Source of the DNA: F23-B02 sp963613665
GTDB taxonomy: Bacteria > Bacillota > Clostridia > Oscillospirales > Oscillospiraceae
Length of the DNA stretch: 64,000 nucleotides
NCBI GenBank assembly: GCA_963613665.1
Contig: CAVEAL010000013.1
Location: forward strand, 1 to 64,000
Direction of reading: 5' to 3'
In this document: positions 43,231 through 51,772 of the stretch, piece by piece
Layout of the letters: every line of letters begins with the position of its first letter
How positions within the stretch are numbered: the stretch's first letter is position 1
The notes under the pieces: model-generated
Database searches by the model: none
The model's input: the letters and a program-made list of their open reading frames with translations, nothing else
What the model was told of the DNA's origin: nothing
Program-made: the position numbers and the translations under genes

Positions 43231-43572
43231 AAACACAGTAAAATCAAGGCTTTGCCGGATGGAGGAATATGGTGCGGAAGCGACGAACAAGCTGAACGCG
43301 CTATGAAATCCCCAGCCGTATAGCAACCTATCATTGAGCTCATAGCAACGAACACTCCCTGTCAGTTGGGTATCCTGAACCAACCGACGGGGAGTGTTTT
43401 TATGAGCAATTTCAGTTTGGATTATTGCATTGGTGAGTTTATGATCTACTGCCGCAGCCGTGACCTTCGGAGGCGAACGCTGGACAGCTATGAGCACACT
43501 TTGCGCCTATTCGAGCGATGGTGCGAGGTGGAATTGAAGATAGACCACATCCATGATGTGAGCGAGCAGGTT
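43141..43572 (+). repeat. Left direct repeat/attachment site (spo0A 3' end plus integrase 5' end)
   Basis: 432 bp repeated without net length change at 62216-62647. The first 90 bp are the end of spo0A, where all differences between the copies are synonymous. The rest is the spacer and the first 57 codons of the integrase. Confidence 0.9.
43353..43397 (+). terminator. Hairpin terminator that hides the integrase ribosome site
   Basis: AACACTCCC pairs with GGGAGTGTT, extended inward by GTC/GAC and GTTGG/CCAAC, then T5 and the integrase ATG. The GGGGAG ribosome site is inside the 3' arm. In the second copy the A of AACACTCCC is G, keeping a G-U pair. Confidence 0.7.
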
Positions 43573-44388
43573 ATACGGCGCTATATCACAAACCTTCAGG
43601 AACGCGGCAAATATACATTTTATGCCGACGAGAAGAGCAGAGGTACAAACTTTCCTGAGCGGCGTAGAGATTACAGGCAGCCGATAACAACGGCCACGAT
43701 AAATAATTATATACGCAATCTGAAAGTGTTCTTCAATTGGCTCGATTCGGAGCACTGGCTGAGCAAAAATCCGATGAAGAAAGTAAGGCAGCTGAAAACC
43801 AACAGGCAGAAGAAAGAGTATCTTAGCGACGATGAGTTCAAAAAGCTCGTCGGACATTTGGACAAATCATATTTTTCGGAGCATCGGGATTATGCCATGA
43901 TAGTGCTGATGCTCGATACCGGCATGAGACTGGGCGAGTGCAGCAGCCTTTTGGTATCCGATATACAGCTTGCGAGGCATCAGATTGTCCTGAGAGCGGA
44001 GATGACGAAGGGGAGGAAGGACAGAACAGTGTTTTTCTCGCAGCGCACAGAGAGCATCCTGCGGCGCTGGCTTCAATACAAAGACAGATACGTTGACAGT
44101 GATTATCTTTTTCCTGTCCAGTATAGCGGCGGATGTATACAAGTGCGGAATTTCGAGACTAACTTCAAAAAATACCTCCGACGAGCGGGACTGAAAGACA
44201 CCATTTCTCCGCACTGTTTGCGCAATAACTTTGCAAAGCGCTGTCTGATGAACGGAATGGATATATATACCCTCAGCCGTTTGCTGGGACATTCCAGTGT
44301 TACAGTGACCGAGGAAGCATATCTCGACCTCACAGATAATGACATTGGGCAGCGTTACCAGCACTTTAGTCCTGTGACAAAGATGTGA
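43402..44388 (+). CDS. Tyrosine recombinase/integrase of the spo0A island
   Basis: 328 aa. N-terminal SAM-like core-binding domain (1-110) and catalytic domain with Arg in TGMRLGE, His-x-x-Arg in SPHCLRNNFA, LLGHSSVTVT and the nucleophile Tyr in EEAYLDL. XerD-like. It begins 172 bases after the spo0A stop and reads away from it, the usual place for an integrase beside its attachment site. The ATG at 43402 is preceded by GGGGAG inside a hairpin. Confidence 0.93.
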   Translation: MSNFSLDYCIGEFMIYCRSRDLRRRTLDSYEHTLRLFERWCEVELKIDHIHDVSEQVIRRYITNLQERGKYTFYADEKSRGTNFPERRRDYRQPITTATINNYIRNLKVFFNWLDSEHWLSKNPMKKVRQLKTNRQKKEYLSDDEFKKLVGHLDKSYFSEHRDYAMIVLMLDTGMRLGECSSLLVSDIQLARHQIVLRAEMTKGRKDRTVFFSQRTESILRRWLQYKDRYVDSDYLFPVQYSGGCIQVRNFETNFKKYLRRAGLKDTISPHCLRNNFAKRCLMNGMDIYTLSRLLGHSSVTVTEEAYLDLTDNDIGQRYQHFSPVTKM

Positions 44389-45091
44389 AAAACTCATGTC
44401 TATAAACTACCCAATAAATCATTTGTGTTTATTGATAGATACAACTATACAAAATGGTCAAAAAAGTATAACCATACATAAAAAGCCCCTGTATTAGCGT
44501 AGAAAAAGCACACCAAAAGCTCAATTTCAGAGCCGCAAAGCATTGAAAATACAGGGGTATACACTCATAAAAACAGCATGTTGACAGAACACGGAAAAAT
44601 ATATAAGAAATAGGCTGAAAAATATGCGCACCGCGATAAAGGGGAACTTTATTGGTACGTTCGTTATATATTTACAGCAATAGTGCATGGAATTATTAGA
44701 CAGCGAAATTTTCGGGCGCCAGCTCGGGGGCTCCGCCCCCTTTCTTTGCTGGCGGTTATTAAATAGTCTCTGCCTTATTTGTTAAAGAATTTATTATAAA
44801 ATATGTATTTATATTATTTTTACCAGTAGGGTAAAGGATTATTTTTTATTAATTATATATACCTCTTATCTTTTAAGGCTCGAGGCCGCAAAGCATTGAA
44901 AACACTACGTTTTTTTAAGCATTTATCCGCACAGACGGATAAACCCTAATTTTTGCCGCTCGAAACATAAACAAATGCTGCTCTATTCTCTCAACTATAA
45001 GCAGGGCAATAGCTCATGAGAATAAGCCTCCTAATAAGAACAGTGCGAGCCGTCCGCTTGTTTCTCGCTGGATAGAGCAAGCTGCAATGCT
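44389..45091. other. AT-rich noncoding region of the island
   Basis: About 700 bases without a credible gene. CCCCTGTATT and AATACAGGGG (44497-44567) form a stem with a 50-base loop; GGGGGC/GCCCCC (near 44728-44740) forms a second hairpin. The phrase GCCGCAAAGCATTGAAAA occurs twice (about 44533 and 44887). Origin or transfer functions are possible but not shown. Confidence 0.4.
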
Positions 45092-46468
45092 TTATGAGTC
45101 CTCTTCTAAGCTTGTATCTAACCAGTCGAGGAGGAGATTGCGCATACGCTTAGAGGGGATGTACAAAAATACATGCTCATCATTGCGCAGTCTACTCCTG
45201 CATATCCACTGTATAAGAGAGGAGAGCGCAAACTCGTCATCATCTAAGACTATTGCCTTTTCTCCGTTCCTTATCCTCTCAGGATTTTTATCAACAAACA
45301 ATCCTTTCAAATCGGGATGGTAATGCAGATTACACAGATAAGCTAACGCCCACCGATTTGAATAGTTGTTAGAAGCCCTCATATTGCAGGGAACAAAACA
45401 ATTAAGTCTCGCCTCTTGTGTGTCCTTATCCAGCAATGCAAAATCTTCATCTGAAATGGTGGTCAAATGTTCTGCGCGTAGAAAACGCTCTCGGCTTAAC
45501 CTGTCTTGATGTTTCGTGGGGCAAGTCCACATTATGGCCTCATTCTTTGCTGATGCGCGCAGATTTTTGAAATAATTGCGAGTGTAGCTGCTCAGCAGCT
45601 CAAGGTCTGCTTTAGTAGCTCGTTTATCCCACCATGTGGAGCTAAACATGTAGCGAGTATTCTTTTGCGCTTCATTAAAATTGTATTTGCCGTCGTATAC
45701 GGTTATAAGTCCTTTCATCTTACGTCTGAATTGCAAGTCAATCTCAGGGTCATACTCACAGACGTAGTAATCACCAGTATCATCTTTTTTAACACTGGCA
45801 AGCTCATAAGGTATGTCGAACAGCTCAAAGTATGCCCTGAGCATTGAGCTTTCAAAGCGGTGAGTCATCACATAAATGTTATCCAGTACGGTAAACACTT
45901 CGGGCGGAAAGATGCAGACAAGCAGAGAGTCACGCACATAATACAGACGGTTCAGTTTAGCAAGCCGCTCTGCCTCAGAGAACTTGCTGTCCTCATAGCT
46001 CGCACCTATCCACTGGACAAGTCCGTCATCGCCAATGCTTATAAGCTTTTCTTCTATGAGCATTTTCATATCCCCTTTATTTATCGTTTGAGATATATCA
46101 CTTTTGACTATCTGAGTATCATTAAACGGCCTCACAACATCAAGCACCTCATCCAGTATCAGTGTGTATTTGCCGCTGGACATCGCGTCGATAGTGCGTG
46201 CATCTGCGTTTAAAAACGTGCTGTGTGTTACTGCGACGCAGTAACGCTCCTCAAGCAGCTCAGTGAAGTCATCAAGCTTTGTAGTACATTCATCGGGTAT
46301 AGGCTCTCTAAACCTTGCTGCATTGCAAGCACTGCGAATACGTTTTATCTCATCGAGAAGAGGAGTGCAGTATATATAGTCCGTCTCCGTATGCTGGCTC
46401 ATCTCCTGTATCGCCCACGAAGTTTTACCCGTGCCGCAAGGTGCATCTATGACTTTGACAGTGTTCAT
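45092..46468 (-). CDS. Helicase-like P-loop ATPase of a mobile element
   Basis: 458 aa. Walker A DAPCGTGKTSW (residues 8-18) and Walker B LILDEVLDVV (about 104-113) of the superfamily 2 type; the C-terminal half ends in LIQWICRSRLRNDE, resembling a helicase motif VI region with Arg fingers. Related proteins occur in phages and plasmids for replication. Its ATG overlaps the stop of the HNH-like gene by four bases. Codon use is more AT-rich than in the flanking chromosome. Confidence 0.75.
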   Translation of the reverse strand: MNTVKVIDAPCGTGKTSWAIQEMSQHTETDYIYCTPLLDEIKRIRSACNAARFREPIPDECTTKLDDFTELLEERYCVAVTHSTFLNADARTIDAMSSGKYTLILDEVLDVVRPFNDTQIVKSDISQTINKGDMKMLIEEKLISIGDDGLVQWIGASYEDSKFSEAERLAKLNRLYYVRDSLLVCIFPPEVFTVLDNIYVMTHRFESSMLRAYFELFDIPYELASVKKDDTGDYYVCEYDPEIDLQFRRKMKGLITVYDGKYNFNEAQKNTRYMFSSTWWDKRATKADLELLSSYTRNYFKNLRASAKNEAIMWTCPTKHQDRLSRERFLRAEHLTTISDEDFALLDKDTQEARLNCFVPCNMRASNNYSNRWALAYLCNLHYHPDLKGLFVDKNPERIRNGEKAIVLDDDEFALSSLIQWICRSRLRNDEHVFLYIPSKRMRNLLLDWLDTSLEEDS

Positions 46469-47352
46469 TCTGCGCTGGCCTCCCTTACAGGCTTTGCGTC
46501 TGACCAGTCGGCAGCTGTAAGCTCACTCTGTAGCTCAAGAGCGTATTTAATATCGTCTCCCCAATATTCATTGCTGGGCGTATTAATCCACAACATAAAG
46601 CCTCTTTTATTCTCTTTGAGCGGAAGGGTATGCTCTCTGTGCTTAAGCACCTCACGGCGCAGACAGGCCAGCAGCTCATTAGTGTTGTAGCATATGTAAT
46701 GCTCCTCAAACCAGCCCCAATTAGGATGACCGCCCTTAACGGTCTTAGAGAGTATAGCCGCTCTGCGCTCAGGGTTTGCGTCGTATTCCTGCAAGAAATG
46801 CTTGATATTTGTGTGCAGGAACAGCTGCACACGGTATGTATCGTCGACATAGGAAACTATACAGGCAGAGGGCTCTTTTATCTTTGAGATGATATCCTTT
46901 TTGCGGTTATTGTCCTCAGACAGCATTGCCGACAGATTATGCCCAGTATTGTTATGATAGTTATCGTCAAGATGGTCTACAACAAGGTTGTTGTTTTCCA
47001 TATAAGCACGAAACCTTTTTATATCGCTGGCTAAAGTCTCATATTTTATGAAACCGTGATAGCAGCCGTAGGCGAGATGTGAGGCGTATATCGCTATTTG
47101 TTTACCGTCCTCACTGTTCCATGTACGAAACCTCGCTCTTTTGCATCGTCGGTCACTGTCAACACCGACATTTGTAGAGCGCAGTATTTTATACAGCTCT
47201 GCGTTATATGTAAAATAGTCTGTGCCTAAGCCTACTGAACAGTCGGAATACTTACAGCGGATATACTCCGTTCCTTTGTAGGTTTCCTTGTAAACTGTTC
47301 TGTTGTTGTGCTTAGACTTAAACTCTTTTTTCTTGGACTTAGATATATACAT
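46465..47352 (-). CDS. HNH-endonuclease-like protein
   Basis: 295 aa. The segment VVDHLDDNYHNNTGHNLSAM (about residues 122-141), then NNRKK, fits an HNH-type DH-x-N-NL-N arrangement; the N-terminal 120 residues contain Cys/Tyr-rich sequence without a recognised domain. It could be a homing or element-borne nuclease. The ATG at 47352 follows AGGAGG. Forms a two-gene unit with the helicase-like gene. Confidence 0.6.
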   Translation of the reverse strand: MYISKSKKKEFKSKHNNRTVYKETYKGTEYIRCKYSDCSVGLGTDYFTYNAELYKILRSTNVGVDSDRRCKRARFRTWNSEDGKQIAIYASHLAYGCYHGFIKYETLASDIKRFRAYMENNNLVVDHLDDNYHNNTGHNLSAMLSEDNNRKKDIISKIKEPSACIVSYVDDTYRVQLFLHTNIKHFLQEYDANPERRAAILSKTVKGGHPNWGWFEEHYICYNTNELLACLRREVLKHREHTLPLKENKRGFMLWINTPSNEYWGDDIKYALELQSELTAADWSDAKPVREASAE

Positions 47353-47592
47353 CTGTCCTCCTTAATTATTTGATTATAAAATTTGGCAATTGATACAGAC
47401 TCATCGTGGCGGCGGTCGTGCTCCCTGCAAAGCTCTCAACTCCTCTCATCTGCTGGGCATAAAAAATAAGCCGTTCACCGATGAAAACGTTGACGGCTTA
47501 ACGCTTACCAGTGGTTAAAAGCACTACCAAAACTATTGAATTTATCCGTTCAAAGCATCAAAAAACGGGTACAAAATACGGTGTTTCCCCAT
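47353..47592. other. Noncoding region upstream of the HNH/helicase unit
   Basis: AT-rich sequence with AAGCCGT/ACGGCTT (about 47468-47500), which resembles AGCCGCT/AGCGGCT at 47788-47813; both are preceded by AAAAAATA. Probable control or replication sequence. Confidence 0.35.
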
Positions 47593-47747
47593 ACTACTAA
47601 CCGCAAAGTGCCCTCCTTCCGTTTGCCGCCGTCCTCACTACTAACCGTAAAGTGACCGACAAGCTGCCCTCACCACTAACCGCAAAGGGTGAGACAAACC
47701 GTCTGCACTACTAACCGTGAAGGGGAGCACACTATATACCGCAAGTG
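47593..47747. repeat. Iteron-like direct repeat array
   Basis: ACTACTAACCGCAAAGTG (47593), ACTACTAACCGTAAAGTG (47637), ACCACTAACCGCAAAGGG (47672), ACTACTAACCGTGAAGGG (47707) and a weaker unit ACTATATACCGCAAGTG (47731). All are in one orientation, with steps of 44, 35, 35 and 24 bp. The arrangement fits plasmid iterons or integrase/excisionase arm sites. Confidence 0.65.
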
Positions 47748-47982
47748 TACCTCGTAGGTGTGATATCCTAAAAATGAGCAAAAAAATAAGCCGCTCACCT
47801 TGTGGCAAGCGGCTGTGTTGCAATATGTCAAATTATCTCCCGCAAAACGGGCGCACTAACGTACAGACAGCGCAAGCTGCCTGAGTTAGCCAGTAGGTAA
47901 AAGGGGGCTGAGCGGAAAGATTGAGCGACAGAGATAAAGAACAGGGGTGCATTAGAGAAAAAATATCAAAACTACCCCCGTA

Positions 47983-48180
47983 TTACTTCTCCCGTTCCAT
48001 GCGCTGGGCAATGGCGTTCTTAATATATGTGTTTACCTTTTCGCCAGCTCTCTCAGCTGCGGCCTTGACCTTGTTGTATTCATCTATCTGCATATCTAAG
48101 GGTACACGCTTTAGCTTCTGCTTTGCATAAGCAATATCGTACTGCGCTTTAGCGGACAGCTCTTTTTTATTCTCCGTTAC
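47983..48180 (-). CDS. Ribbon-helix-helix DNA-binding protein, start unclear
   Basis: About 60-65 residues ending IAQRMEREK. The stretch KRVPLDMQIDEYNKVKAAAE then RAGEKVNTYIKNAI is typical of Arc/CopG-like plasmid proteins: one beta strand followed by two helices. No ATG, GTG or TTG lies in frame upstream of the strand; the GGAGGT-ATG just ahead is out of frame and stops after two codons. Either a rare start codon (ACG or CTG) is used or one base has been lost. Three palindromic sites lie just upstream. Confidence 0.55.
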   Translation of the reverse strand, partial: VTENKKELSAKAQYDIAYAKQKLKRVPLDMQIDEYNKVKAAAERAGEKVNTYIKNAIAQRMEREK

Positions 48181-48227
48181 TGCATACCTCCATAAACGTA
48201 TATGAATGAGTATACCATATTAGTCAA

Positions 48228-48312
48228 ACTGCGTACATAGTGCAAGATGCACAAAAACTACGTACATAGTTTAGCAAATATTACGTCTTGACTCCCTCAC
48301 TGCGTACGTAGT
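48228..48312. promoter_or_regulatory. Three palindromic operators upstream of the RHH gene
   Basis: ACTGCGTACATAGT (48228-48241), ACTACGTACATAGT (48257-48270) and ACTGCGTACGTAGT (48299-48312) are near-perfect copies of one 14-bp palindrome. The first adjoins a minus-strand promoter (extended -10 TGGTATACT at about 48213-48221). Autorepression by the ribbon-helix-helix protein is inferred. Confidence 0.7.
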
Positions 48313-48492
48313 ACCATATAGCCACAGGCAAGACAGTCAAACAGGACACAGCAAGGCGGACGGAAGTAGACGCAAGCCGAAAACAAGAACGCCTATGAGA
48401 GCAGGAACGGATAAGGGAGATTGAGATTGCAAGAGGCATAGATGCTTAATGCCGCCTGCCGCTGTGACCGCGAAAAGAAAGGAAAATGAAAA

Positions 48493-48768
48493 ATGTCAAG
48501 TATGGAAATCGTGAGCAAAATAGAGGCTCTGAAGGAATGGGAAGCATTCGCGGCAGAAGCCGCCGCCGAGATCGAAGCGCTCAAGGACAGCATAAAGGCC
48601 GAGATGATACGCCGCAATGTTGAGGAGCTGGAAGCAGGACGCTTCATAGCCCGCTTTACCTCGGTGAGCTCAAACCGTTTCGACACTACAGCGTTTAAGC
48701 GCGAGCACGGTGAAATGTATAAGCTCTACACAAAACAGACCGTGAGCCGACGTTTCAGCATAGCATGA
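48493..48768 (+). CDS. Phage/plasmid-associated hypothetical protein
   Basis: 91 aa. An N-terminal coiled-coil-like helix (EIVSKIEALKEWEAFAAEAA, continuing to residue 40) precedes RFIARFTSVSSNRFDTTAF and VSRRFSIA. Similar small proteins are frequent in Firmicute phages and plasmids; no biochemical role is known to me. AAGGAAAA precedes the ATG. Confidence 0.65.
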   Translation: MSSMEIVSKIEALKEWEAFAAEAAAEIEALKDSIKAEMIRRNVEELEAGRFIARFTSVSSNRFDTTAFKREHGEMYKLYTKQTVSRRFSIA

Positions 48769-48885
48769 AAAAAGCCCCTTGTGTCACCGCCGACCAAAGC
48801 ACGACACAAAGAGCCTGACCACACACAAGGGAGTGGACGTACTCATTATAACCGCTCACTCCCACAAAAACAAGGGAGTAACACT

Positions 48886-49530
48886 ATGAAAGAGATGACT
48901 AAATACAGCAGAGTAGCTGGATACCTTGAGAAGCTGTTCGACATGCTCAATGCAGACCTGTTCGACGGAGAGCTTGACCGTCCTATTATAACTCTTATAC
49001 CCTCAAGCAGAAGCTACGGACACTATGTACCAACACCGATATGGAGCATAAAGGACGACTGCAAGCACGAACTGAACATAGCAACAGCTACACTCAACAG
49101 ACCGATAGAGTATACAATAGCAACCCTCGTGCATGAGATGTGCCACATATACAACAACGAAGTGCTCAACACACAGGACTGCTCAAGGGGCGGTACATAC
49201 CACAACCGCGAGTTTAAGAAAGCGGCAGAGGCTCACGGGCTGAATGTGACGCGCTCGGACAAGTACGGCTACAGTCACACGAGCCCGTCCGACAGGCTCT
49301 TAGAGTGGTGCATGGCGCATGACCTCAGAGAGATAGAGCTGTGCAGGATGGACATAGAACGAGGCTCAGCCAGCGGCTCAAGAGCCGTAGGCGGCAGCGC
49401 AACGGTAAGACGGACAGCAAACCACAATCACCGCTTTGTGTGCCCGAAATGCGGTGCAGTAGCGAGGGCAGGGAGAAGCTTAAACCTCGTGTGCGGAGAT
49501 TGCGTAAGGCCGATGCTGGAAACAGTGTGA
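48886..49530 (+). CDS. SprT-like zinc metalloprotease-domain protein
   Basis: 214 aa. SprT-like domain with the HExxH motif in LVHEMCHIYN (about residue 86) and a downstream His in TYHNREF. A C-terminal zinc ribbon has CPKC and CGDC. SprT/Spartan-type proteins act on DNA-bound proteins; mobile-element versions are common. AAGGGAG precedes the ATG. Confidence 0.85.
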   Translation: MKEMTKYSRVAGYLEKLFDMLNADLFDGELDRPIITLIPSSRSYGHYVPTPIWSIKDDCKHELNIATATLNRPIEYTIATLVHEMCHIYNNEVLNTQDCSRGGTYHNREFKKAAEAHGLNVTRSDKYGYSHTSPSDRLLEWCMAHDLREIELCRMDIERGSASGSRAVGGSATVRRTANHNHRFVCPKCGAVARAGRSLNLVCGDCVRPMLETV

Positions 49531-49547
49531 GGGAGGAAGGAGACATC

Positions 49548-49673
49548 ATGGATATAGGAACAGGCAACAGCTTCATAGTGCTCATGATACTGGCGATAGT
49601 GAGTATAGTATGTCCAGTATTGGCAGGGGTATTGCTCCTGCTGCTGGGCAAATGGATTGTGTTTCCCGATTGA
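49548..49673 (+). CDS. Small single-pass membrane protein
   Basis: 41 aa, mostly one hydrophobic helix (residues 8-35). AAGGAG five bases ahead of the ATG supports it. It starts 18 bases after the SprT-like gene. Function unknown. Confidence 0.55.
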   Translation: MDIGTGNSFIVLMILAIVSIVCPVLAGVLLLLLGKWIVFPD

Positions 49674-49836
49674 GCAACTGACAGCTACACCGAATTAGAC
49701 TAAGAGCCATAAGGCAGACGAAGGGGAGTAGCCGCTCCCCCCAACACAAAACGATTGAAAGAAAGGACAAAGACAAGCACCACAAAGGCGGCGGCTGCAC
49801 ACCGCCGCCGAAACTAAAACAGAAAGGGAGAAACTT

Positions 49837-50016
49837 ATGCACATAGGTAACGGCAAATTCATATGCGATATGTGCGGCCAGCAAATGGAGGGAGCATCGA
49901 CAATATCTCTTAATGCTGGCTATGGCTCAAAGCACGACGGCAAGCACAGAACGCTTGAGCTGTGCGGCGGGTGCTATGACAAACTTAGCGGTATCATTCA
50001 TATCATGACCAAATGA
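49837..50016 (+). CDS. Small zinc-finger-like protein
   Basis: 59 aa with two Cys pairs, CDMC (residues 10-13) and CGGC (about 44-47), fitting a treble-clef or zinc-ribbon knuckle. AAAGGGAG precedes the ATG. Function unknown. Confidence 0.6.
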   Translation: MHIGNGKFICDMCGQQMEGASTISLNAGYGSKHDGKHRTLELCGGCYDKLSGIIHIMTK

Positions 50017-50038
50017 AACGGGAGAGTAATTAACCAGT

Positions 50039-50227
50039 ATGGAAACAAAAGAAAGAATTGTTGACGCTCGTGAAGTCTTTGCGGAGATGAGCATAAAAAT
50101 AGACCGCGCTGAGACGTGGGGAGAGCTGATGGAGACAATTGATAGCATGAATGCAATAATATCCAGCTGGAAAACAATATGCTGCGCTTTACAGACGGTA
50201 GCGGAGAGCTGTTTGAGCTGCTTATAG
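50039..50227 (+). CDS. Short hypothetical protein, possibly frameshifted
   Basis: 62 aa starting METKERIVDAREVFAEMS. From about residue 40 its sequence becomes poor, while the overlapping frame reads on smoothly as NNIQLENNMLRFTDGSGELF into the next gene. The two may originally have been one protein, or the overlap may be a frameshift site. Confidence 0.4.
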   Translation: METKERIVDAREVFAEMSIKIDRAETWGELMETIDSMNAIISSWKTICCALQTVAESCLSCL

Positions 50228-50631
50228 ATGCAGACACACAACCCACGTTGGAGGCGCTCACAAGGCGCAATGAGCCGCATGATGGGAAGATAGTAATTCC
50301 CGAAACAGACAGCCTCAGAGACCGATACACGGCCTTACAGGAGCTTAAAAACTGGATATTCAACAAGAAACAATTCATAGCCTTTATAGATACGGACAGC
50401 CAGCCCTATAACAGCACTTTTGCCTTTCATGAGTGGCATTTACGGTTACATTACAGCGACTTAAAAGAGAATGACGGAAAGCTCATATTTAAAACTGAGC
50501 TTAGCAATGACTGCATATTAGATATGGAAATTGCTGCTTTTTCACTGGCGAAAGCAGGGGAAAACGCAATGCTCAGAATAACGGACACGAGCGGCAAAAG
50601 CTATGTGATAGAATACAGGAAGGTGAAATAA
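50179..50631 (+). CDS. Mobile-element hypothetical protein
   Basis: 150 aa, acidic and soluble, beta-rich (MLRITDTSGKSYVIEYRKV near the end repeats the MLRFTDGSGELF theme of the start). No family recognised. The ATG lacks a good ribosome site, consistent with the frameshift idea above. Its stop overlaps the next ATG. Confidence 0.5.
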   Translation: MLRFTDGSGELFELLIDADTQPTLEALTRRNEPHDGKIVIPETDSLRDRYTALQELKNWIFNKKQFIAFIDTDSQPYNSTFAFHEWHLRLHYSDLKENDGKLIFKTELSNDCILDMEIAAFSLAKAGENAMLRITDTSGKSYVIEYRKVK

Positions 50632-50969
50632 TGGAGCTTGCGGAAAGAATAATAAACGCCTCAGAGCTTGAGCATATAACCAGTACCACAAAGGCGGCTA
50701 TAGTGTACGGCAGCAGAAAGACAAAGCCCTGCTTTGAGTGGCGCTTTGATAGCATGAGTGCATCTGAGAGCGGTAGCTCTGTAACGGCCTCAGACGGTGA
50801 TACAGGGGAAAGCAGCTTAACGATAACGAATATAGAGACAGTGCGCCTCATAGCTCCTATAGAGCCGTTCAAATGTGCATATGTACACATATATAATGCT
50901 GGGCATATAACCGCCTTACAGCTTATAAGCAATGAGCCTGTAAACTGGCTCGGTGTATTAGACAGTTAA
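50631..50969 (+). CDS. Mobile-element hypothetical protein
   Basis: 112 aa. MELAERIINASELEHITSTT resembles the start of the protein at 50039 (METKERIVDAREVFAE), suggesting paralogy. AGGAAGGTGA precedes the ATG, which overlaps the preceding stop codon. A terminator follows. Function unknown. Confidence 0.55.
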   Translation: MELAERIINASELEHITSTTKAAIVYGSRKTKPCFEWRFDSMSASESGSSVTASDGDTGESSLTITNIETVRLIAPIEPFKCAYVHIYNAGHITALQLISNEPVNWLGVLDS

Positions 50970-50994
50970 TAATCTTCATATTTCCATACTAAAA

Positions 50995-51024
50995 CAGGCA
51001 GGGCGCAAGCCCTGCCTATCTTTT
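50995..51024 (+). terminator. Terminator ending the 48.5-51 kb gene run
   Basis: AGGCAGGGC-GCAA-GCCCTGCCT followed by ATCTTTTT. Confidence 0.85.
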
Positions 51025-51146
51025 TGATTATTTCCTCGCTAAAAACTCTTTATAATTAATTAGAGTTAGGACGTTTAACGTTCAAAGGTATAACTATACC
51101 TCTAAGCCTGTAAAACAGCTTACAGCGCTGTAACAATGGGATTCAA

Positions 51147-51422
51147 TTAGAATAAATCTGAATGACTGCCAACTCGATACAGCATGAGAATAAGCACATC
51201 GTTGTCTATCTCATAGATGAGCAGCCAGTTAGACTCTATGTGACATTCTCTGCACCCTTTGTAATTCCCGCTGAGGTCATGGTCGCGGTATTTGTCCTCC
51301 AGCGCCTCTCCATTAGCAAGGTGTTCTACAACTTCAAATAGCTTATCAATATCTTTCCCCTGCTTTTTGGCGAGCTTTATATCTTTCTTAAACTGCGTGG
51401 TAAATCGTATTTCGTACTTCAT
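51147..51422 (-). CDS. yafQ: YafQ/RelE-family mRNA interferase toxin
   Basis: 91 aa. The sequence KYRDHDLSGNYKGCRECHIE, then WLLIYEID and the ending YRVGSHSDLF match YafQ, a ribosome-dependent mRNA cleaving toxin whose C-terminal His is catalytic. Its ATG overlaps the antitoxin stop by four bases. Confidence 0.93.
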   Translation of the reverse strand: MKYEIRFTTQFKKDIKLAKKQGKDIDKLFEVVEHLANGEALEDKYRDHDLSGNYKGCRECHIESNWLLIYEIDNDVLILMLYRVGSHSDLF

Positions 51423-51691
51423 ACGTCCAGCGCCGCCCTCAAATCCTTGATGCTGTTATAGCCTTTAATGCTGCTATCTTTTATAAGTGCTCTGCCCTCT
51501 GTAATTGCTGCTGCGGTTATTTCGTTTGGGGTGTTTACTCTGACTTCAAACGGTATGCCTCCCACTCTGATAGCCTGACGCAGGAACATATTAACCGCTG
51601 TACTCAAATTTAATCCCAGCTCATTAAACAGGCTCTCAGCTTCCGCTTTGACTTCTGCATCTGTGCGTATATTAAGATTAGCTGTGCTCAT
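51419..51691 (-). CDS. dinJ: DinJ/RelB-family antitoxin
   Basis: 90 aa. N-terminal ribbon-helix-helix (ANLNIRTDAEVKAEAESLF, then GLNLSTAVNMFLRQAI) and a C-terminal toxin-binding tail. It represses its own promoter with YafQ. GGAGG lies ahead of the ATG at 51691. Confidence 0.9.
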   Translation of the reverse strand: MSTANLNIRTDAEVKAEAESLFNELGLNLSTAVNMFLRQAIRVGGIPFEVRVNTPNEITAAAITEGRALIKDSSIKGYNSIKDLRAALDV

Positions 51692-51723
51692 ATTGCAAAC
51701 CTCCATGTTTATATTATACGCAC

Positions 51724-51752
51724 ATTGTATAACTTTATGCGCATATTGTCAA
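51724..51752 (-). promoter_or_regulatory. dinJ-yafQ promoter and operator
   Basis: Minus strand TTGACA (51747-51752), 17-bp spacer, TACAAT (51724-51729). The palindrome TATGCGCATA and a related copy near ACGCACAT overlap the promoter, the expected antitoxin sites. Confidence 0.7.
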
Positions 51753-51772
51753 TGAGAATTGAAATTATCCGT

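Noticed and set aside
47593..47747. CRISPR array
   Set aside because: Repeat units are only 17-18 bp, spacing is irregular (24-44 bp), units vary, and there are no cas genes.
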